Shown: in pieces, positions 16,267 through 24,903 of the stretch
Layout: each line of letters opens with the position of its first letter
How positions within the stretch are numbered: position 1 is the stretch's first letter
Assembly: GCF_012911845.1 (NCBI RefSeq)
Contig: NZ_JAAXCU010000048.1
Coordinates: forward strand, 180,996-244,995
Source: Bacillus sp. RO2
Lineage (GTDB): Bacteria; Bacillota; Bacilli; Bacillales; Bacillaceae_I
Reading direction: 5' to 3'
Length of the DNA: 64,000 nt
The notes under the pieces: generated by a model
What the model saw: the letters and a program-made list of their open reading frames with translations, nothing else
The model's database searches: none
Told to the model about the DNA's origin: nothing
Translations under genes and position numbers: made by a program

Positions 16267-17607
16267 ATGTTTGGGATGTTTGAATACGATCCGGTTTTAT
16301 TAAGCCGAATTCTAACAGGTATTACGTTGGCTGTACACGTGATCTTCGCCACTGTCGGGGTGGGAGTACCCCTAATGATAGCTTTGGCAGAGTGGATGGG
16401 GATCAAAAGGAATGATGAGCATTACCGCCTGCTTGCGAGAAGATGGGCACGTGGATTTGTCATTACCGTGGCAATTGGGGTAGTGACCGGTACCGCTATT
16501 GGTTTGCAATTAAGTCTGCTGTGGCCAAACTTTATGCAGATGGCAGGCCATGTTATTAGTCTTCCATTATTCATGGAAACCTTTGCGTTCTTCTTTGAAG
16601 CTATTTTCCTCGGAATCTATTTATATACGTGGGACCGATTTAAAAAGAAAATTTATCACTTTTTTATTTTGATCCCTGTAGCACTAGGAGCGATGGCTTC
16701 TGGCTTCTTTATCACAACAGTGAACGGCTTTATGAATGCACCTAGAGGATTTGACCTTGAAAACGGCGTTCTGACCAATATCCGTCCATTAGAAGCAATG
16801 TTTAATCCTGCAACCCCTACAAAAGTTGCTCACGTTTTATCTTCGGCGTATTTAACAACAGCTTTTGTTTTAGCTGCTATAGCAGCATTTGCAATACTTA
16901 GAGGAAAAGATCATGTTTATCATAAAAAAGCATTGCACCTCACTATGACAGCAGCTGCAATCTTTGCGATATCCACTGCGATCATCGGTGATTTCTCAGG
17001 TAAGTATTTGGCAAAATATCAACCTGAAAAACTTGCGGCAGCAGAATGGCACTTTGAAACTTCATCAGAGGCTCCGTTAATATTGGGTGGTGTGCTTCAA
17101 GGAGATAATGAAGTAAAATACGCATTGGAAATTCCATATGCCTTAAGTATTTTGGCTCACGGTAACCCTGATGCGGAAGTAATCGGCTTAGAAGAATTTC
17201 CTGAAGAGGAGCTACCTCCATTAATCGTCCATTACTTCTTTGATTTGATGGTTGGAATTGGTATGTTCCTGGCGTTTATATCAATATTGTACGTCTTGTT
17301 TGCAAAAGTCCGGAAATGGAACGAATGGAACAAGCCTTTGTTATGGGCAATAGTTGCGGGTGGACCGCTCGCTGTCCTAGCCATCGAGATGGGTTGGTTC
17401 TTTGCGGAACTTGGAAGGCAGCCTTGGTTGCTTGTAGGCTATATGACCGTCGAACAAGGGGCAACAACCTCGGAACATGTTGATTTAATGATTGTACTAT
17501 TTGTTCTACTTTACATCGTTCTTCTGACAACTTGTGCGACTGTATTACGGAAAATGTTTAAAAATAACCCTGTGGAGAAAGAGCTCCACGATAGGGGCAT
17601 GGAGTAA
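16267..17607 (+). CDS. cydA: Cytochrome bd-type quinol oxidase subunit I
   Basis: Carries the hemes of a bd-type menaquinol oxidase in the cell membrane and reduces O2 to water. The 446 residues have about nine membrane segments, the conserved N-terminal His (LAVHVIFATVGVGVPL), the long conserved block GTAIGLQLSLLWPNFMQ followed by FMETFAFFFEAIFLGIYLY, NPATPTKVAHVLSSAYLTT, and the C-terminal GWFFAELGRQPW. The Q-loop is short. Size and several blocks are closer to the YthA/CIO-type branch than to classical Bacillus CydA. GAAGGAG lies 10 bases before the ATG at 16267; an ATG at 16276 is a possible alternative. cydB starts 12 bp after the stop. Confidence 0.92.
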   Translation: MFGMFEYDPVLLSRILTGITLAVHVIFATVGVGVPLMIALAEWMGIKRNDEHYRLLARRWARGFVITVAIGVVTGTAIGLQLSLLWPNFMQMAGHVISLPLFMETFAFFFEAIFLGIYLYTWDRFKKKIYHFFILIPVALGAMASGFFITTVNGFMNAPRGFDLENGVLTNIRPLEAMFNPATPTKVAHVLSSAYLTTAFVLAAIAAFAILRGKDHVYHKKALHLTMTAAAIFAISTAIIGDFSGKYLAKYQPEKLAAAEWHFETSSEAPLILGGVLQGDNEVKYALEIPYALSILAHGNPDAEVIGLEEFPEEELPPLIVHYFFDLMVGIGMFLAFISILYVLFAKVRKWNEWNKPLLWAIVAGGPLAVLAIEMGWFFAELGRQPWLLVGYMTVEQGATTSEHVDLMIVLFVLLYIVLLTTCATVLRKMFKNNPVEKELHDRGME

Positions 17608-17619
17608 GGGGGATGAGGA

Positions 17620-18633
17620 ATGACTTATGAAGTAATAGGAATTACTGTCCTGTGGACGTTTTTGTACGGGTATCTAATTGTGGCATCCATTGACTTTGGC
17701 GCTGGTTTCTTTAGTTATTATTCCACCATTACAAAGAAAAATCATCTAATCAACAAAGTGATTGTCCGTTACCTCTCCCCGGTTTGGGAGGTAACGAATG
17801 TGTTCCTTGTTTTCTTCTTTATAGGAATAGTAGGCTTCTTCCCTTCTACTGCCTATTATTATGGAACAACACTGTTAGTTCCGGGAAGTATCGCCATTGT
17901 ATTATTGGCCATACGCGGATCATATTATGCTTTTCATCACTATGGTGAAAAAGGAAACAACTTTTACCAAGCTTTATATGGAGCCACAGGACTTTTAATT
18001 CCTGCTTCCTTATCTGTTGTGCTCACCATTTCAGAGGGTGGCTTCATTTACAAGTATGAAGACTCCGTATGGCTTGATTACGGAGCACTGTTCACTAGTT
18101 TTTATTCTTGGGCAGTGGTCATCTTGGCGTTAGTAAGTGTCCTCTACATCTCTGCTTATTTCTTAGCATTTTATGCTAAAGCAGCACGTGACGAAAAAGC
18201 ATTTGAAGTATTAAGAAAATATGCATTAAACTGGAGTCTTCCAACCATTCTAGCAAGTGTTCTCGTCTTCTTCGCTTTAAGTGATCATAACCCAGAACAC
18301 TTTGATAAAATGTTGGAGCTTTCCTGGATGTTCAGTCTATCGTTCCTCTTTTTCCTTGGAGCGGTTTATCTGATGTGGAAAAAGAAACACCTTGGAGTAG
18401 CTTTTATCTTGGTGATGCTTCAGTTTGCAACGGCATTCTTTGGTTACGGGGCATCTCATATGCCATACCTTCTGTATCCATATTTGACGATCTATGATGG
18501 ATTTACTAATGAGGCAATGGCTGTCGCGTTGATTACAGCATTCATTGCCGGTCTTTGCCTACTGATTCCTTCATTATATCTATTGATGCGCTTGTTTTTA
18601 TTCGATAACAAGTACGTGCAAGGAAAAAAATAA
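17620..18633 (+). CDS. cydB: Cytochrome bd-type quinol oxidase subunit II
   Basis: A 337-residue CydB-family protein with eight to nine membrane segments. The N-terminal block has the conserved VASIDFGAGFFSYY and the Trp-Glu pair in YLSPVWEVTNVFLVFF. It partners CydA and stabilises the heme site. The ribosome site GGGGGATGAGG precedes the ATG at 17620, 12 bp after cydA. Thirteen bases downstream begins a 33-codon gene that completes the operon. There are no cydC/cydD heme-exporter genes here, as in the ythAB arrangement of B. subtilis, so assembly factors must come from elsewhere. Confidence 0.92.
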   Translation: MTYEVIGITVLWTFLYGYLIVASIDFGAGFFSYYSTITKKNHLINKVIVRYLSPVWEVTNVFLVFFFIGIVGFFPSTAYYYGTTLLVPGSIAIVLLAIRGSYYAFHHYGEKGNNFYQALYGATGLLIPASLSVVLTISEGGFIYKYEDSVWLDYGALFTSFYSWAVVILALVSVLYISAYFLAFYAKAARDEKAFEVLRKYALNWSLPTILASVLVFFALSDHNPEHFDKMLELSWMFSLSFLFFLGAVYLMWKKKHLGVAFILVMLQFATAFFGYGASHMPYLLYPYLTIYDGFTNEAMAVALITAFIAGLCLLIPSLYLLMRLFLFDNKYVQGKK

Positions 18634-18646
18634 GGAGGTTCATTCC

Positions 18647-18748
18647 ATGGAAAACTTCTTGATTATGTATGCTTCACCATTGATAGTGGCTTCAGGTATC
18701 TTCGTTCTATTCTTTTGGGGAGCTAAGGGGAAAGAAAAATACAAATAA
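18647..18748 (+). CDS. cydS: Small subunit of bd-type oxidase (CydS-like), 33 aa
   Basis: A micro-protein of 33 residues beginning MENFLIMYASPLIVASGIF and ending FFWGAKGKEKYK. It has one membrane helix and a short positively charged tail, the form of the CydS subunit seen in Geobacillus bd oxidase. A perfect ribosome site, TAAGGAGG, overlaps the end of cydB, and a strong terminator follows at 18753, so it is the third gene of the operon. It is inferred to occupy the groove beside the CydA hemes. It is easy to miss because of its size. Confidence 0.8.
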   Translation: MENFLIMYASPLIVASGIFVLFFWGAKGKEKYK

Positions 18749-18752
18749 CATT

Positions 18753-18790
18753 AAAAACTGCTTTCCTGATAATGGGGAAAGCAGTTTTTT
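18753..18790. terminator. Bidirectional terminator after cydABS
   Basis: AAAAACTGCTTTCC (18753-18766) pairs with GGAAAGCAGTTTTT, ending in a T-run at about 18790. It is shared with the convergent Nudix gene. Confidence 0.85.
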
Positions 18791-18794
18791 CGAG

Positions 18795-19430
18795 TTAAGA
18801 AATCTTATTAATGATTGCATTTAGTACATCTCTGTAAAAATCGTCGCTATGCGGAACAAAATTTGCTTTATTTATCTTCCATTTACTCGCTTCCATCTTG
18901 CCTTCTTTGTTCTCAAACAATCCTTCTATTAGTATTGTATCTTGATAATCTTTAAACCATAAATCCATAAAACCATCTATAGGAACGAGGTACATTCCAC
19001 TCACTTCTTCCTGCTGGAGCGTAAACTCTTGAAGCGGAATCACTCTTTTCAGTAAAAAGACATGCGCATGCTCTTTATCAATAAAGTCCTCCAATACTTT
19101 CTCATATGGAAAAACCCCAAGATAATTTAATTCTTCTATCGCTACAGTCAGACCTATTTCTTCTTTCACTTCCCTTATCCCGTCTTCTATATTTTCGTTA
19201 TGTAACAGGTGCCCTGCTGCTGTTATATCTAATAGTCCAGGATAGTCTTTTTTATCTTCGCTTCTGAGTTGGAAGTAAAGATAATTTTCCCCTTCTATTT
19301 CTGCAACCAGCCAAAAATGAAACGTTTCATGCCAATACCCTTTCTGGTGAACCTCCTCCCTTGAAGCGATTCCAACATATTCCCTTTGTTTGGTAAAAAC
19401 TTTAAATTGCTCCAGTTCTCCCACTACCAC
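18795..19430 (-). CDS. Nudix hydrolase
   Basis: A 211-residue protein with a complete Nudix box, GHLLHNENIEDGIREVKEE followed by IGL (about residues 75-97), giving the Mg2+-binding REVKEE core. The N-terminal region (WHETFHFWLV) and C-terminal extension resemble isopentenyl-diphosphate-isomerase-like or YfcD-like Nudix proteins that have WHETFHFW-type motifs; the true substrate is unknown. An in-frame TTG at 19436 abuts the ribosome site TAGGAG, so the GTG at 19430, spaced six bases from it, is the better start. It stands alone between two terminators. Confidence 0.8.
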   Translation of the reverse strand: MVVGELEQFKVFTKQREYVGIASREEVHQKGYWHETFHFWLVAEIEGENYLYFQLRSEDKKDYPGLLDITAAGHLLHNENIEDGIREVKEEIGLTVAIEELNYLGVFPYEKVLEDFIDKEHAHVFLLKRVIPLQEFTLQQEEVSGMYLVPIDGFMDLWFKDYQDTILIEGLFENKEGKMEASKWKINKANFVPHSDDFYRDVLNAIINKIS

Positions 19431-19682
19431 CTTCAACTCCTAACTGTTACTAACTTATTCTACGAAACTGATTCATTAATTTCTCCCTCTAACAATAGCT
19501 AATATATTGGCAATCTATCAACTTATATTAATTTTCGCGAATTCGGGAAATGATTTTGATATAGTGAAAAATACATTTTTGTAATATAACACCTCCACTG
19601 TGAATTATTATCCTTATCAGTTATGCTAAGATAGCAATAGCTTTAATTCCAATAATTATTTCCCGTTTTGTATTTACATAAG

Positions 19683-19711
19683 AAAAGCGATCCCTTTGAA
19701 GGATCGCTTTT
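19683..19711. terminator. Terminator of the YeeE/YedE gene
   Basis: AAAAGCGATCC (19683-19693) pairs with GGATCGCTTTT (19701-19711). It stands 12 bp beyond the stop of the gene on the minus strand. The rest of the 290-bp gap up to the Nudix gene shows no other feature I can support. Confidence 0.8.
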
Positions 19712-19722
19712 ATTTTGTGTTC

Positions 19723-20976
19723 TTAACATACTGAATCAGTTGGTTTTGGATTTTTCAACCCGAAAAGTGGACGTATAAATAATGCTAACAGTGTCCCAAG
19801 CATTGCCATGACCATCCAAACCCAACCATGTAAACTGAAGGATGCGATTCCTCCAAAGTATGCTCCAATATTACAACCAAAGGCTAGTCTGGCACCGTAG
19901 CCCATTAATATACCACCCATAATGGAAGCTCCTGCAATACCAGGTTTGATTTTCTTAGGTTTAAAAGTACCTTGTGCACTAGCTGCAATAAATGCTCCTA
20001 AGATGATTCCAAAGTTCATTACACTAGTGGAATCAGCAAGAACCGTCTGAGTTAGAGCTTCTCCGTTTGCTCCGGTAAAATATCCCCAGCCGGAAACATC
20101 TATTCCTACTAACATTAATGCCTTACCTCCCCAAAGGGCAAATGCAGAAGTAATTCCCCAAGGGTTTCCTCGAACTGCTAACGTTAGAGCGTTTAGAAGG
20201 GCCAAAATGATAGCAGCGGTAAATAAAGGCCATGAACCTCGTATTACCTTTTTCCAACCGGTCGTTGTTGCCAATGGTTTCATACTTGGCGGGTTTTTTC
20301 GCTTAGCTATTTGGACTGTTAACCAGTAAATGCCTGCAAACAACGCCATTTGAACCACCCATCCTCCAAAGAAGCCCAGCCCAGTCGATTCGGCGATGGA
20401 GATTGGCGGCAAAGCTGGTGTTTCTTCCATCCAAAACGTAAAGTGGTAGGCTCCAATGACAGACCCAACGATGAAGGATAGTAGCGTCAAAATCATCGAA
20501 GAAGAGCCTCCCCCCACCGAATAAAGGGTTCCAGATGCGCAACCACTTCCGAGCTGCATCCCGATGCCAAACATAAAAGCTCCGACTAACACACTGACTC
20601 CTACAGGTGATACATACCCTGTCGGTGTACTACCAGTAAAACTGAAGCCAGTACTTAGAATGATGGCAAACAATGTAGTTGCGACCGCAAGCATCACCAT
20701 GTGCGCTTGCAGCCCTTGTACATTCCCTACAGACATCAAGCGCCTGAATGCAGATGTAAATCCAAAGCGTGCATGCAGTAGTGTTAGACCGAGTGCCAAG
20801 CCAATAATATATAATGTCCCTTGAATCCAATCAGTTGAAGCGACTATCGTTATTAAAAGTATGATGCTTGCTAATACACCAATCGTTAAGAAAGGTTTTT
20901 GTATAGGATTCAATTTAGCAACAATAGTTGTTGGCTGCTTTACTGGTTGAAAAGTATTATAAGTTGTTTCTGCCAA
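19723..20976 (-). CDS. YeeE/YedE (TsuA-like) thiosulfate/sulfur transporter
   Basis: A 417-residue membrane protein with about eleven hydrophobic segments. It carries the paired sulfur-relay cysteine motifs of the family: GMQLGSGCASGTLYSVGGGS in the first half and GYGARLAFGCNIGAYFGGI with SFSLHGW in the second. TsuA-type proteins pass thiosulfate across the membrane by cysteine relay. No TusA/YeeD-like partner gene is adjacent, which is atypical. The TTG at 20976 is spaced eight bases from AAAGGTG and is preferred over the GTG at 20985, which lies inside the ribosome site. It is monocistronic. The substrate is inferred from the family. Confidence 0.85.
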   Translation of the reverse strand: MAETTYNTFQPVKQPTTIVAKLNPIQKPFLTIGVLASIILLITIVASTDWIQGTLYIIGLALGLTLLHARFGFTSAFRRLMSVGNVQGLQAHMVMLAVATTLFAIILSTGFSFTGSTPTGYVSPVGVSVLVGAFMFGIGMQLGSGCASGTLYSVGGGSSSMILTLLSFIVGSVIGAYHFTFWMEETPALPPISIAESTGLGFFGGWVVQMALFAGIYWLTVQIAKRKNPPSMKPLATTTGWKKVIRGSWPLFTAAIILALLNALTLAVRGNPWGITSAFALWGGKALMLVGIDVSGWGYFTGANGEALTQTVLADSTSVMNFGIILGAFIAASAQGTFKPKKIKPGIAGASIMGGILMGYGARLAFGCNIGAYFGGIASFSLHGWVWMVMAMLGTLLALFIRPLFGLKNPKPTDSVC

Positions 20977-21208
20977 GCCAATCACACCTTTTCGTATTGT
21001 TTTTATCGGAATTATTTATTGTTCACATGATAACTTCTTTCCAACTACTTGTAAACCTTTCTGCTTGTATTCTATATTTCTCTAAAAGTTTGAGTTATTC
21101 ATCTACTTATCTATAATTCGATTAATCTATCGAAATCTTTGCAAGTTGATTATTTAGTCGAATTGAATTAAACTAATGTGGAATTCTTTTTGGAAGGAGT
21201 GAGAAAAG

Positions 21209-21955
21209 ATGAAGCACCCAATATCCATTTTTATGATGGATGTGACAAACTCATCAAAAAATTGGAATGAAATAACTGCGTATTTAGGAGAGATTGAAGA
21301 GCATGTGAAAAGGTGGACAAGAGGTCTCCCTCATGCACAGGTTAAACACCGACTTGGGGACGAAATTGTCGGGCTATTTGATCATTACTCTACAGCATAT
21401 ACAGTAGCATTTTATATAAGCCAAATATGGAAATACAAAGAACAGCCTCCCTACTTCGGAATCACATTTGGAACGGTTGACACAAGCTTAAAACAAATTA
21501 ATTTAGATAAATGGAATCATCCACTCATGCGTCAGGCTCGGCTAGCTAATGAAAAAATTAAGCACTCCACTCAGCGTTCGTCCATGATATTCCTCCCAGG
21601 TGAGGAATCTCTAGAAAATACGTCATTAGAAATGGCCAATTTGCTTTTATCTTATCAGCATAAATTTATGAGAGACCAAACGTCCTTGCAGCAATTAATC
21701 TCCAGGCTGTACGCCATCCTTGATGAGCAAAAAGCCATAGCAAGGCTAGTAAATAAGTCGCCTTCTACTATCTCCAGTCACTATAAGAAAGGGAATTGTG
21801 AGATAATATTGAATACCTTATACACGCTTCAAGAAACCTTGGACAAATTAGAAGCAAACGGTTTGGGGAACAATCCACATCATATTACGAAAGAGTTGAT
21901 CCAAACGATTAAAAATGAGCTTCTTAAAAATATCGATGCGATTATTTCTATATGA
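21209..21955 (+). CDS. SatD-like protein with C-terminal HTH
   Basis: A 248-residue cytosolic protein. The first 120 residues (IFMMDVTNSSKNWNEI, VKHRLGDEIVGLF, ISQIWKYKEQPPYFGITFG) resemble the SatD family, a cyclase-like fold of unknown activity. The C-terminal part contains a clear HTH, EQKAIARLVNKSPSTISSHY. GGAAGGAGTG precedes the ATG. It is followed 24 bp later by a DUF3307 membrane protein, the pairing found for satD/satE-type loci in several phyla. A sensory or regulatory role for the membrane partner is inferred; no activity is shown. Confidence 0.6.
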   Translation: MKHPISIFMMDVTNSSKNWNEITAYLGEIEEHVKRWTRGLPHAQVKHRLGDEIVGLFDHYSTAYTVAFYISQIWKYKEQPPYFGITFGTVDTSLKQINLDKWNHPLMRQARLANEKIKHSTQRSSMIFLPGEESLENTSLEMANLLLSYQHKFMRDQTSLQQLISRLYAILDEQKAIARLVNKSPSTISSHYKKGNCEIILNTLYTLQETLDKLEANGLGNNPHHITKELIQTIKNELLKNIDAIISI

Positions 21956-21979
21956 TTATCTATAGCAAGGAGCGTTGAA

Positions 21980-22852
21980 ATGATAATCCTTTCCCTTATC
22001 TTAGCCCATTTAATAGCCGATTTTTATTTTCAGACAGAGCACATGGTGAAGGAAAAACGAAAGTTCTTAAAGCTCCATTTATTTCACCATGCTGCTATCA
22101 TGTTTATTACTCTACTCCTCATATATTTTTATCAAGGAAATGATTTAATTATAGAGGTCTTGTTGCCCACAATCCTGTTAGTGGCCATTCACGGAGGCAT
22201 TGATTACTTAAAGATTTTCTTACAGGAAAAGACAGATAACTTAGTACAGAAAAATGCCTGGAATCTTGGCTTATTTATCATAGATCAACTATTGCATGTT
22301 ATTACTATTTTGTCAGTCTGTTATTTTACTTTACAAGTAGATTTAAAGTCTACATTCTATACCATTTTATTGCTATTCAACTTAAAGGAAGGCTTACGAC
22401 CAGAGATTGGATTGCTTGAGGGTATCTTGTTTTTACTTATTATGTTAATACTATGTACATCTGTGACAGGCCATCTCATAAGAATCATGCTTGGTTCCCT
22501 AACTAAACATATTTCCCTTTTTGAAGGGAAATACACATTGAAAGATCTTGCCGTCAGTCCTAATAGTGAAAAAAATATGTCTGAGGAATATACATATATG
22601 GTGATGAAACACCAGGACCTATCACGGGGAAAAGTAATTGGGTATCTAGAAAGACTGTTAGTAGTGGCACTAATTTTAATGGGTTCTTTTTCTGCAGTTG
22701 GATTTATTGTCGCAGCCAAATCCCTTACACGATTCAAACAGATGGATGATCGAGATTGGGCGGAGTATTTTTTACTGGGGACCCTTACTTCCTTCCTATT
22801 TGCAATCATTTTCGGAGTGTTGTTGAAGATAGTATTCTTCGGTTCTTACTAG
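21980..22852 (+). CDS. DUF3307 domain membrane protein
   Basis: A 290-residue membrane protein. Residues 1-130 match the DUF3307 pattern, with LILAHLIADFYFQTEHMV at the start, two His-rich helices (KLHLFHHAAIM) and HGGIDYLKI. Four to five further membrane segments follow, then a cytosolic loop with SPNSEKNMSEEY and VIGYLERLLVV, and a C-terminal membrane pair. AAGGAG precedes the ATG. It probably shares a transcript with the SatD-like gene 24 bp upstream. Its function is unknown; the conserved His and Asp residues within the membrane hint at a metal- or lipid-linked activity, but this is not shown. Confidence 0.75.
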   Translation: MIILSLILAHLIADFYFQTEHMVKEKRKFLKLHLFHHAAIMFITLLLIYFYQGNDLIIEVLLPTILLVAIHGGIDYLKIFLQEKTDNLVQKNAWNLGLFIIDQLLHVITILSVCYFTLQVDLKSTFYTILLLFNLKEGLRPEIGLLEGILFLLIMLILCTSVTGHLIRIMLGSLTKHISLFEGKYTLKDLAVSPNSEKNMSEEYTYMVMKHQDLSRGKVIGYLERLLVVALILMGSFSAVGFIVAAKSLTRFKQMDDRDWAEYFLLGTLTSFLFAIIFGVLLKIVFFGSY

Positions 22853-22959
22853 CAAACCTTTTTAGGTTTTAATAGTTTTGAAAAAGATAATAGTAAAAAG
22901 GTATATACCCTGTCCGATTCTATCATCTCTCATATGATAGAAACAAAGGGGGTGACACC

Positions 22960-23106
22960 ATGTTGCGTTATTACCGTTATGTCACAAGATTAGGCGAAGT
23001 TCTAATTGAAGAGGGCGAAGATTACTTGGAAAGAAGAACAAAAATGGCCAAGAAAGTAATCAAAAGAGTAGCCCGCCGCTTGGATGATCTGATTGACTGT
23101 GATTGA
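22960..23106 (+). CDS. Small basic protein, 48 aa, unknown
   Basis: A short gene: MLRYYRYVTRLGEVLIEEG, then EDYLERRTKMAKKVIKRVAR and RLDDLIDCD. The ribosome site AAAGGGGGTGACACC is strong, and the stop is followed within 40 bp by a terminator hairpin, so the frame is very likely expressed. The product is amphipathic and helical, with an acidic front and a Lys/Arg-rich centre. I do not recognise a family. An inverted repeat, TATCAT/ATGATA, sits just before the ribosome site. Confidence 0.6.
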   Translation: MLRYYRYVTRLGEVLIEEGEDYLERRTKMAKKVIKRVARRLDDLIDCD

Positions 23107-23143
23107 TTAAGAGTTTTCAGTCATTGTCTTTCAGATTTTACAT

Positions 23144-23180
23144 GGAAAACAGCACTATCAATACGGTAGTGCTGTTTTCC
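23144..23180. terminator. Bidirectional terminator
   Basis: GGAAAACAGCACTA (23144-23157) pairs perfectly with TAGTGCTGTTTTCC (23167-23180), between the 48-aa gene and the convergent cupin gene. Confidence 0.85.
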
Positions 23181-23195
23181 TCTACTTACTTTGCT

Positions 23196-23747
23196 TTAAG
23201 AACCGTATTCTTCAGCAGCCTCGGCATCCGCTTTGGTAGGATGAACTGTTCCAAACGGATGATTAGGGGGAGCATAAATCGAATAAAGCTTTAAAGGAGT
23301 ATTGCCAGTATTGGTCAGGTTATGCCAAGTGCCGGCTGGGATTACTATCGCATAATCGTCTGCAACCATTCTTTCAAAATTAAGATTATTTTTATCTTCT
23401 CCCATCTGCACAATCCCTTGCCCCTGTTCTAAACGGAGAAATTGATCAACATCAGGGTGCATTTCTAATCCGATATCCTCTCCTGGATTTAAGCTCATCA
23501 ATGTTATTTGAAATTGTGTTCCGGTCCATAATGCAGTTCGAAACGTATTGTTTTGTAAAGTAGCCTGGTTGATGTCTGTAACAAATGGGTTTGGACCATA
23601 GTCTGTTAACTCAATAGCCCTAGAGTTGTTGTTCAAATAATAAGTATTATACATAGCTGGATGTGCCCAGAAACTGTTTCTTGCATAATTGTATGCATAC
23701 GGATTTGCAGCATAAGGATATGGATATCTATTTGTCGGATAATACAT
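23196..23747 (-). CDS. Cupin-domain protein with Tyr/Asn-rich N-terminus
   Basis: A 183-residue protein. Residues 1-50 are rich in Tyr, Asn, Pro and Ala (NRYPYPYAANPYAYNYARN), resembling spore coat or exosporium leaders. Residues 75-165 form a single cupin, with the metal-binding motif EMHPDVDQFLRLEQGQG and the second motif IPAGTWHNLTNTG. The closest type is the YrkC-like cupins of Bacillus. AAAGGAGATGAAGGA precedes the ATG at 23747. It is monocistronic. A spore-surface location is inferred only from composition; the enzymatic role is unknown. Confidence 0.8.
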   Translation of the reverse strand: MYYPTNRYPYPYAANPYAYNYARNSFWAHPAMYNTYYLNNNSRAIELTDYGPNPFVTDINQATLQNNTFRTALWTGTQFQITLMSLNPGEDIGLEMHPDVDQFLRLEQGQGIVQMGEDKNNLNFERMVADDYAIVIPAGTWHNLTNTGNTPLKLYSIYAPPNHPFGTVHPTKADAEAAEEYGS

Positions 23748-23842
23748 TCCTTCATCTCCTTTATAAAATTCATTAAATTATCCTATTCATTTTTACTGGG
23801 AATGTACGTTGTAATGATTGGTTTAATTTAGAACATATAAAA

Positions 23843-23874
23843 AAGCCTATTTCTTCAAAAAAAGAAACAGGCTT
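23843..23874 (-). terminator. Terminator of the dioxygenase gene
   Basis: AAGCCT plus TTTCTT on the left pairs with AAGAAA and AGGCTT on the right. On the minus strand it is followed by TTTTTT. Confidence 0.8.
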
Positions 23875-23883
23875 AATCAAAGA

Positions 23884-24864
23884 TCATTCTTTTATAATTT
23901 CTTTTGTGCTTCTTACAGTATCAATTGGTCTTACAAGCTGTTCAATTTGCTCGCGTTTCGGTTCAAGGAACGGAGGCAAAGAGAGTTTCTCTCCTAACGT
24001 TTCATATGGCTCATCCCCCATGAATCCTGGACCGTCCGTTGCGAACTCAAATAAAATTTGAGGAGCAACTCGTGCGTATAAGGATTCAAAGAAATAACGG
24101 TCCACATGTCCTGATGTGTTAAAGCCAAACCCTTTCAATCTTGCATCCCATTCATCAATGACAGCTCGATTGTCTACTCGGAATGCGGCATGATGTACGG
24201 TGCCGAATCCTTGCTGGGCCTGAGGAAGTGTATCGTTATGTTCAACAACCAGCCGGGCACCATTGCCTCCTTCTCCTACCTCAAATAAATATGTGTCTTT
24301 ATTTTGGTCTATTTCTTTGAAGAGTAAGACTTTCTCTAAAACTTCCTTAAAAAAGTCAAAATTTGCAACACGAATGTGGAGAGGCCCTAGTCCCGTAATG
24401 GCATATTCTAAAGGAATCGGCCCCTTCTGCCATGGCGTGCCCGGCTCCACCCCTTTGTTATTTTCATCAGAAACTAATTGGTACTGTTGATCATCAAAAT
24501 CTACAAATGACAGGGTCTTTGTCCCGAACTGATCCTTGATGCCTTCATGCTTTACGTTTAGGCGGTCAAAACGATCTACCCAATAAGTTAATGCTTTGTC
24601 GGATGGTACTCTGAAGCCAGTTCTGAAAATTTCATTTGTTCCGTGGCTTCCTTTTGGAATGCCTGGAAAATCAAAGAATGTCATATCTGTTCCCGGACTA
24701 CCTGTATCATCCGCAAAAAACAGATGGTATGTTTGGATATCATCTTGATTGACTGTCTTTTTTACTAGCCTCATGCCGAGTACATATGTGAAAAATTCGT
24801 AGTTCTTTTCTGCGCTGCTAGTTATCGCTGTTACGTGATGAATACCTTTTAAGCCGTTTATCAT
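23884..24864 (-). CDS. mhqO: Ring-cleaving (hydroquinone-type) extradiol dioxygenase, MhqO/MhqA-like
   Basis: A 326-residue VOC-family dioxygenase with two tandem glyoxalase-like halves. It opens with LKGIHHVTAITSSAEKNYEF and has the metal ligands typical of the family in GIHHVTA, VHHAAFRV and the C-terminal QILFEFATDGPGF. Members MhqA/E/O of B. subtilis detoxify hydroquinones and catechols in the cytosol. An AAGGGGAG ribosome site precedes the ATG at 24864. Immediately upstream is a consensus promoter overlapped by an MhqR-type operator, which strongly supports quinone-inducible expression. No mhqN/mhqP partners or mhqR gene are nearby, so the symbol is given by family and regulation rather than synteny. 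Confidence 0.85.
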   Translation of the reverse strand: MINGLKGIHHVTAITSSAEKNYEFFTYVLGMRLVKKTVNQDDIQTYHLFFADDTGSPGTDMTFFDFPGIPKGSHGTNEIFRTGFRVPSDKALTYWVDRFDRLNVKHEGIKDQFGTKTLSFVDFDDQQYQLVSDENNKGVEPGTPWQKGPIPLEYAITGLGPLHIRVANFDFFKEVLEKVLLFKEIDQNKDTYLFEVGEGGNGARLVVEHNDTLPQAQQGFGTVHHAAFRVDNRAVIDEWDARLKGFGFNTSGHVDRYFFESLYARVAPQILFEFATDGPGFMGDEPYETLGEKLSLPPFLEPKREQIEQLVRPIDTVRSTKEIIKE

Positions 24865-24903
24865 AAGGATCTCCCCTTTTTTATATAAATGTTATTGTGT
24901 TAT

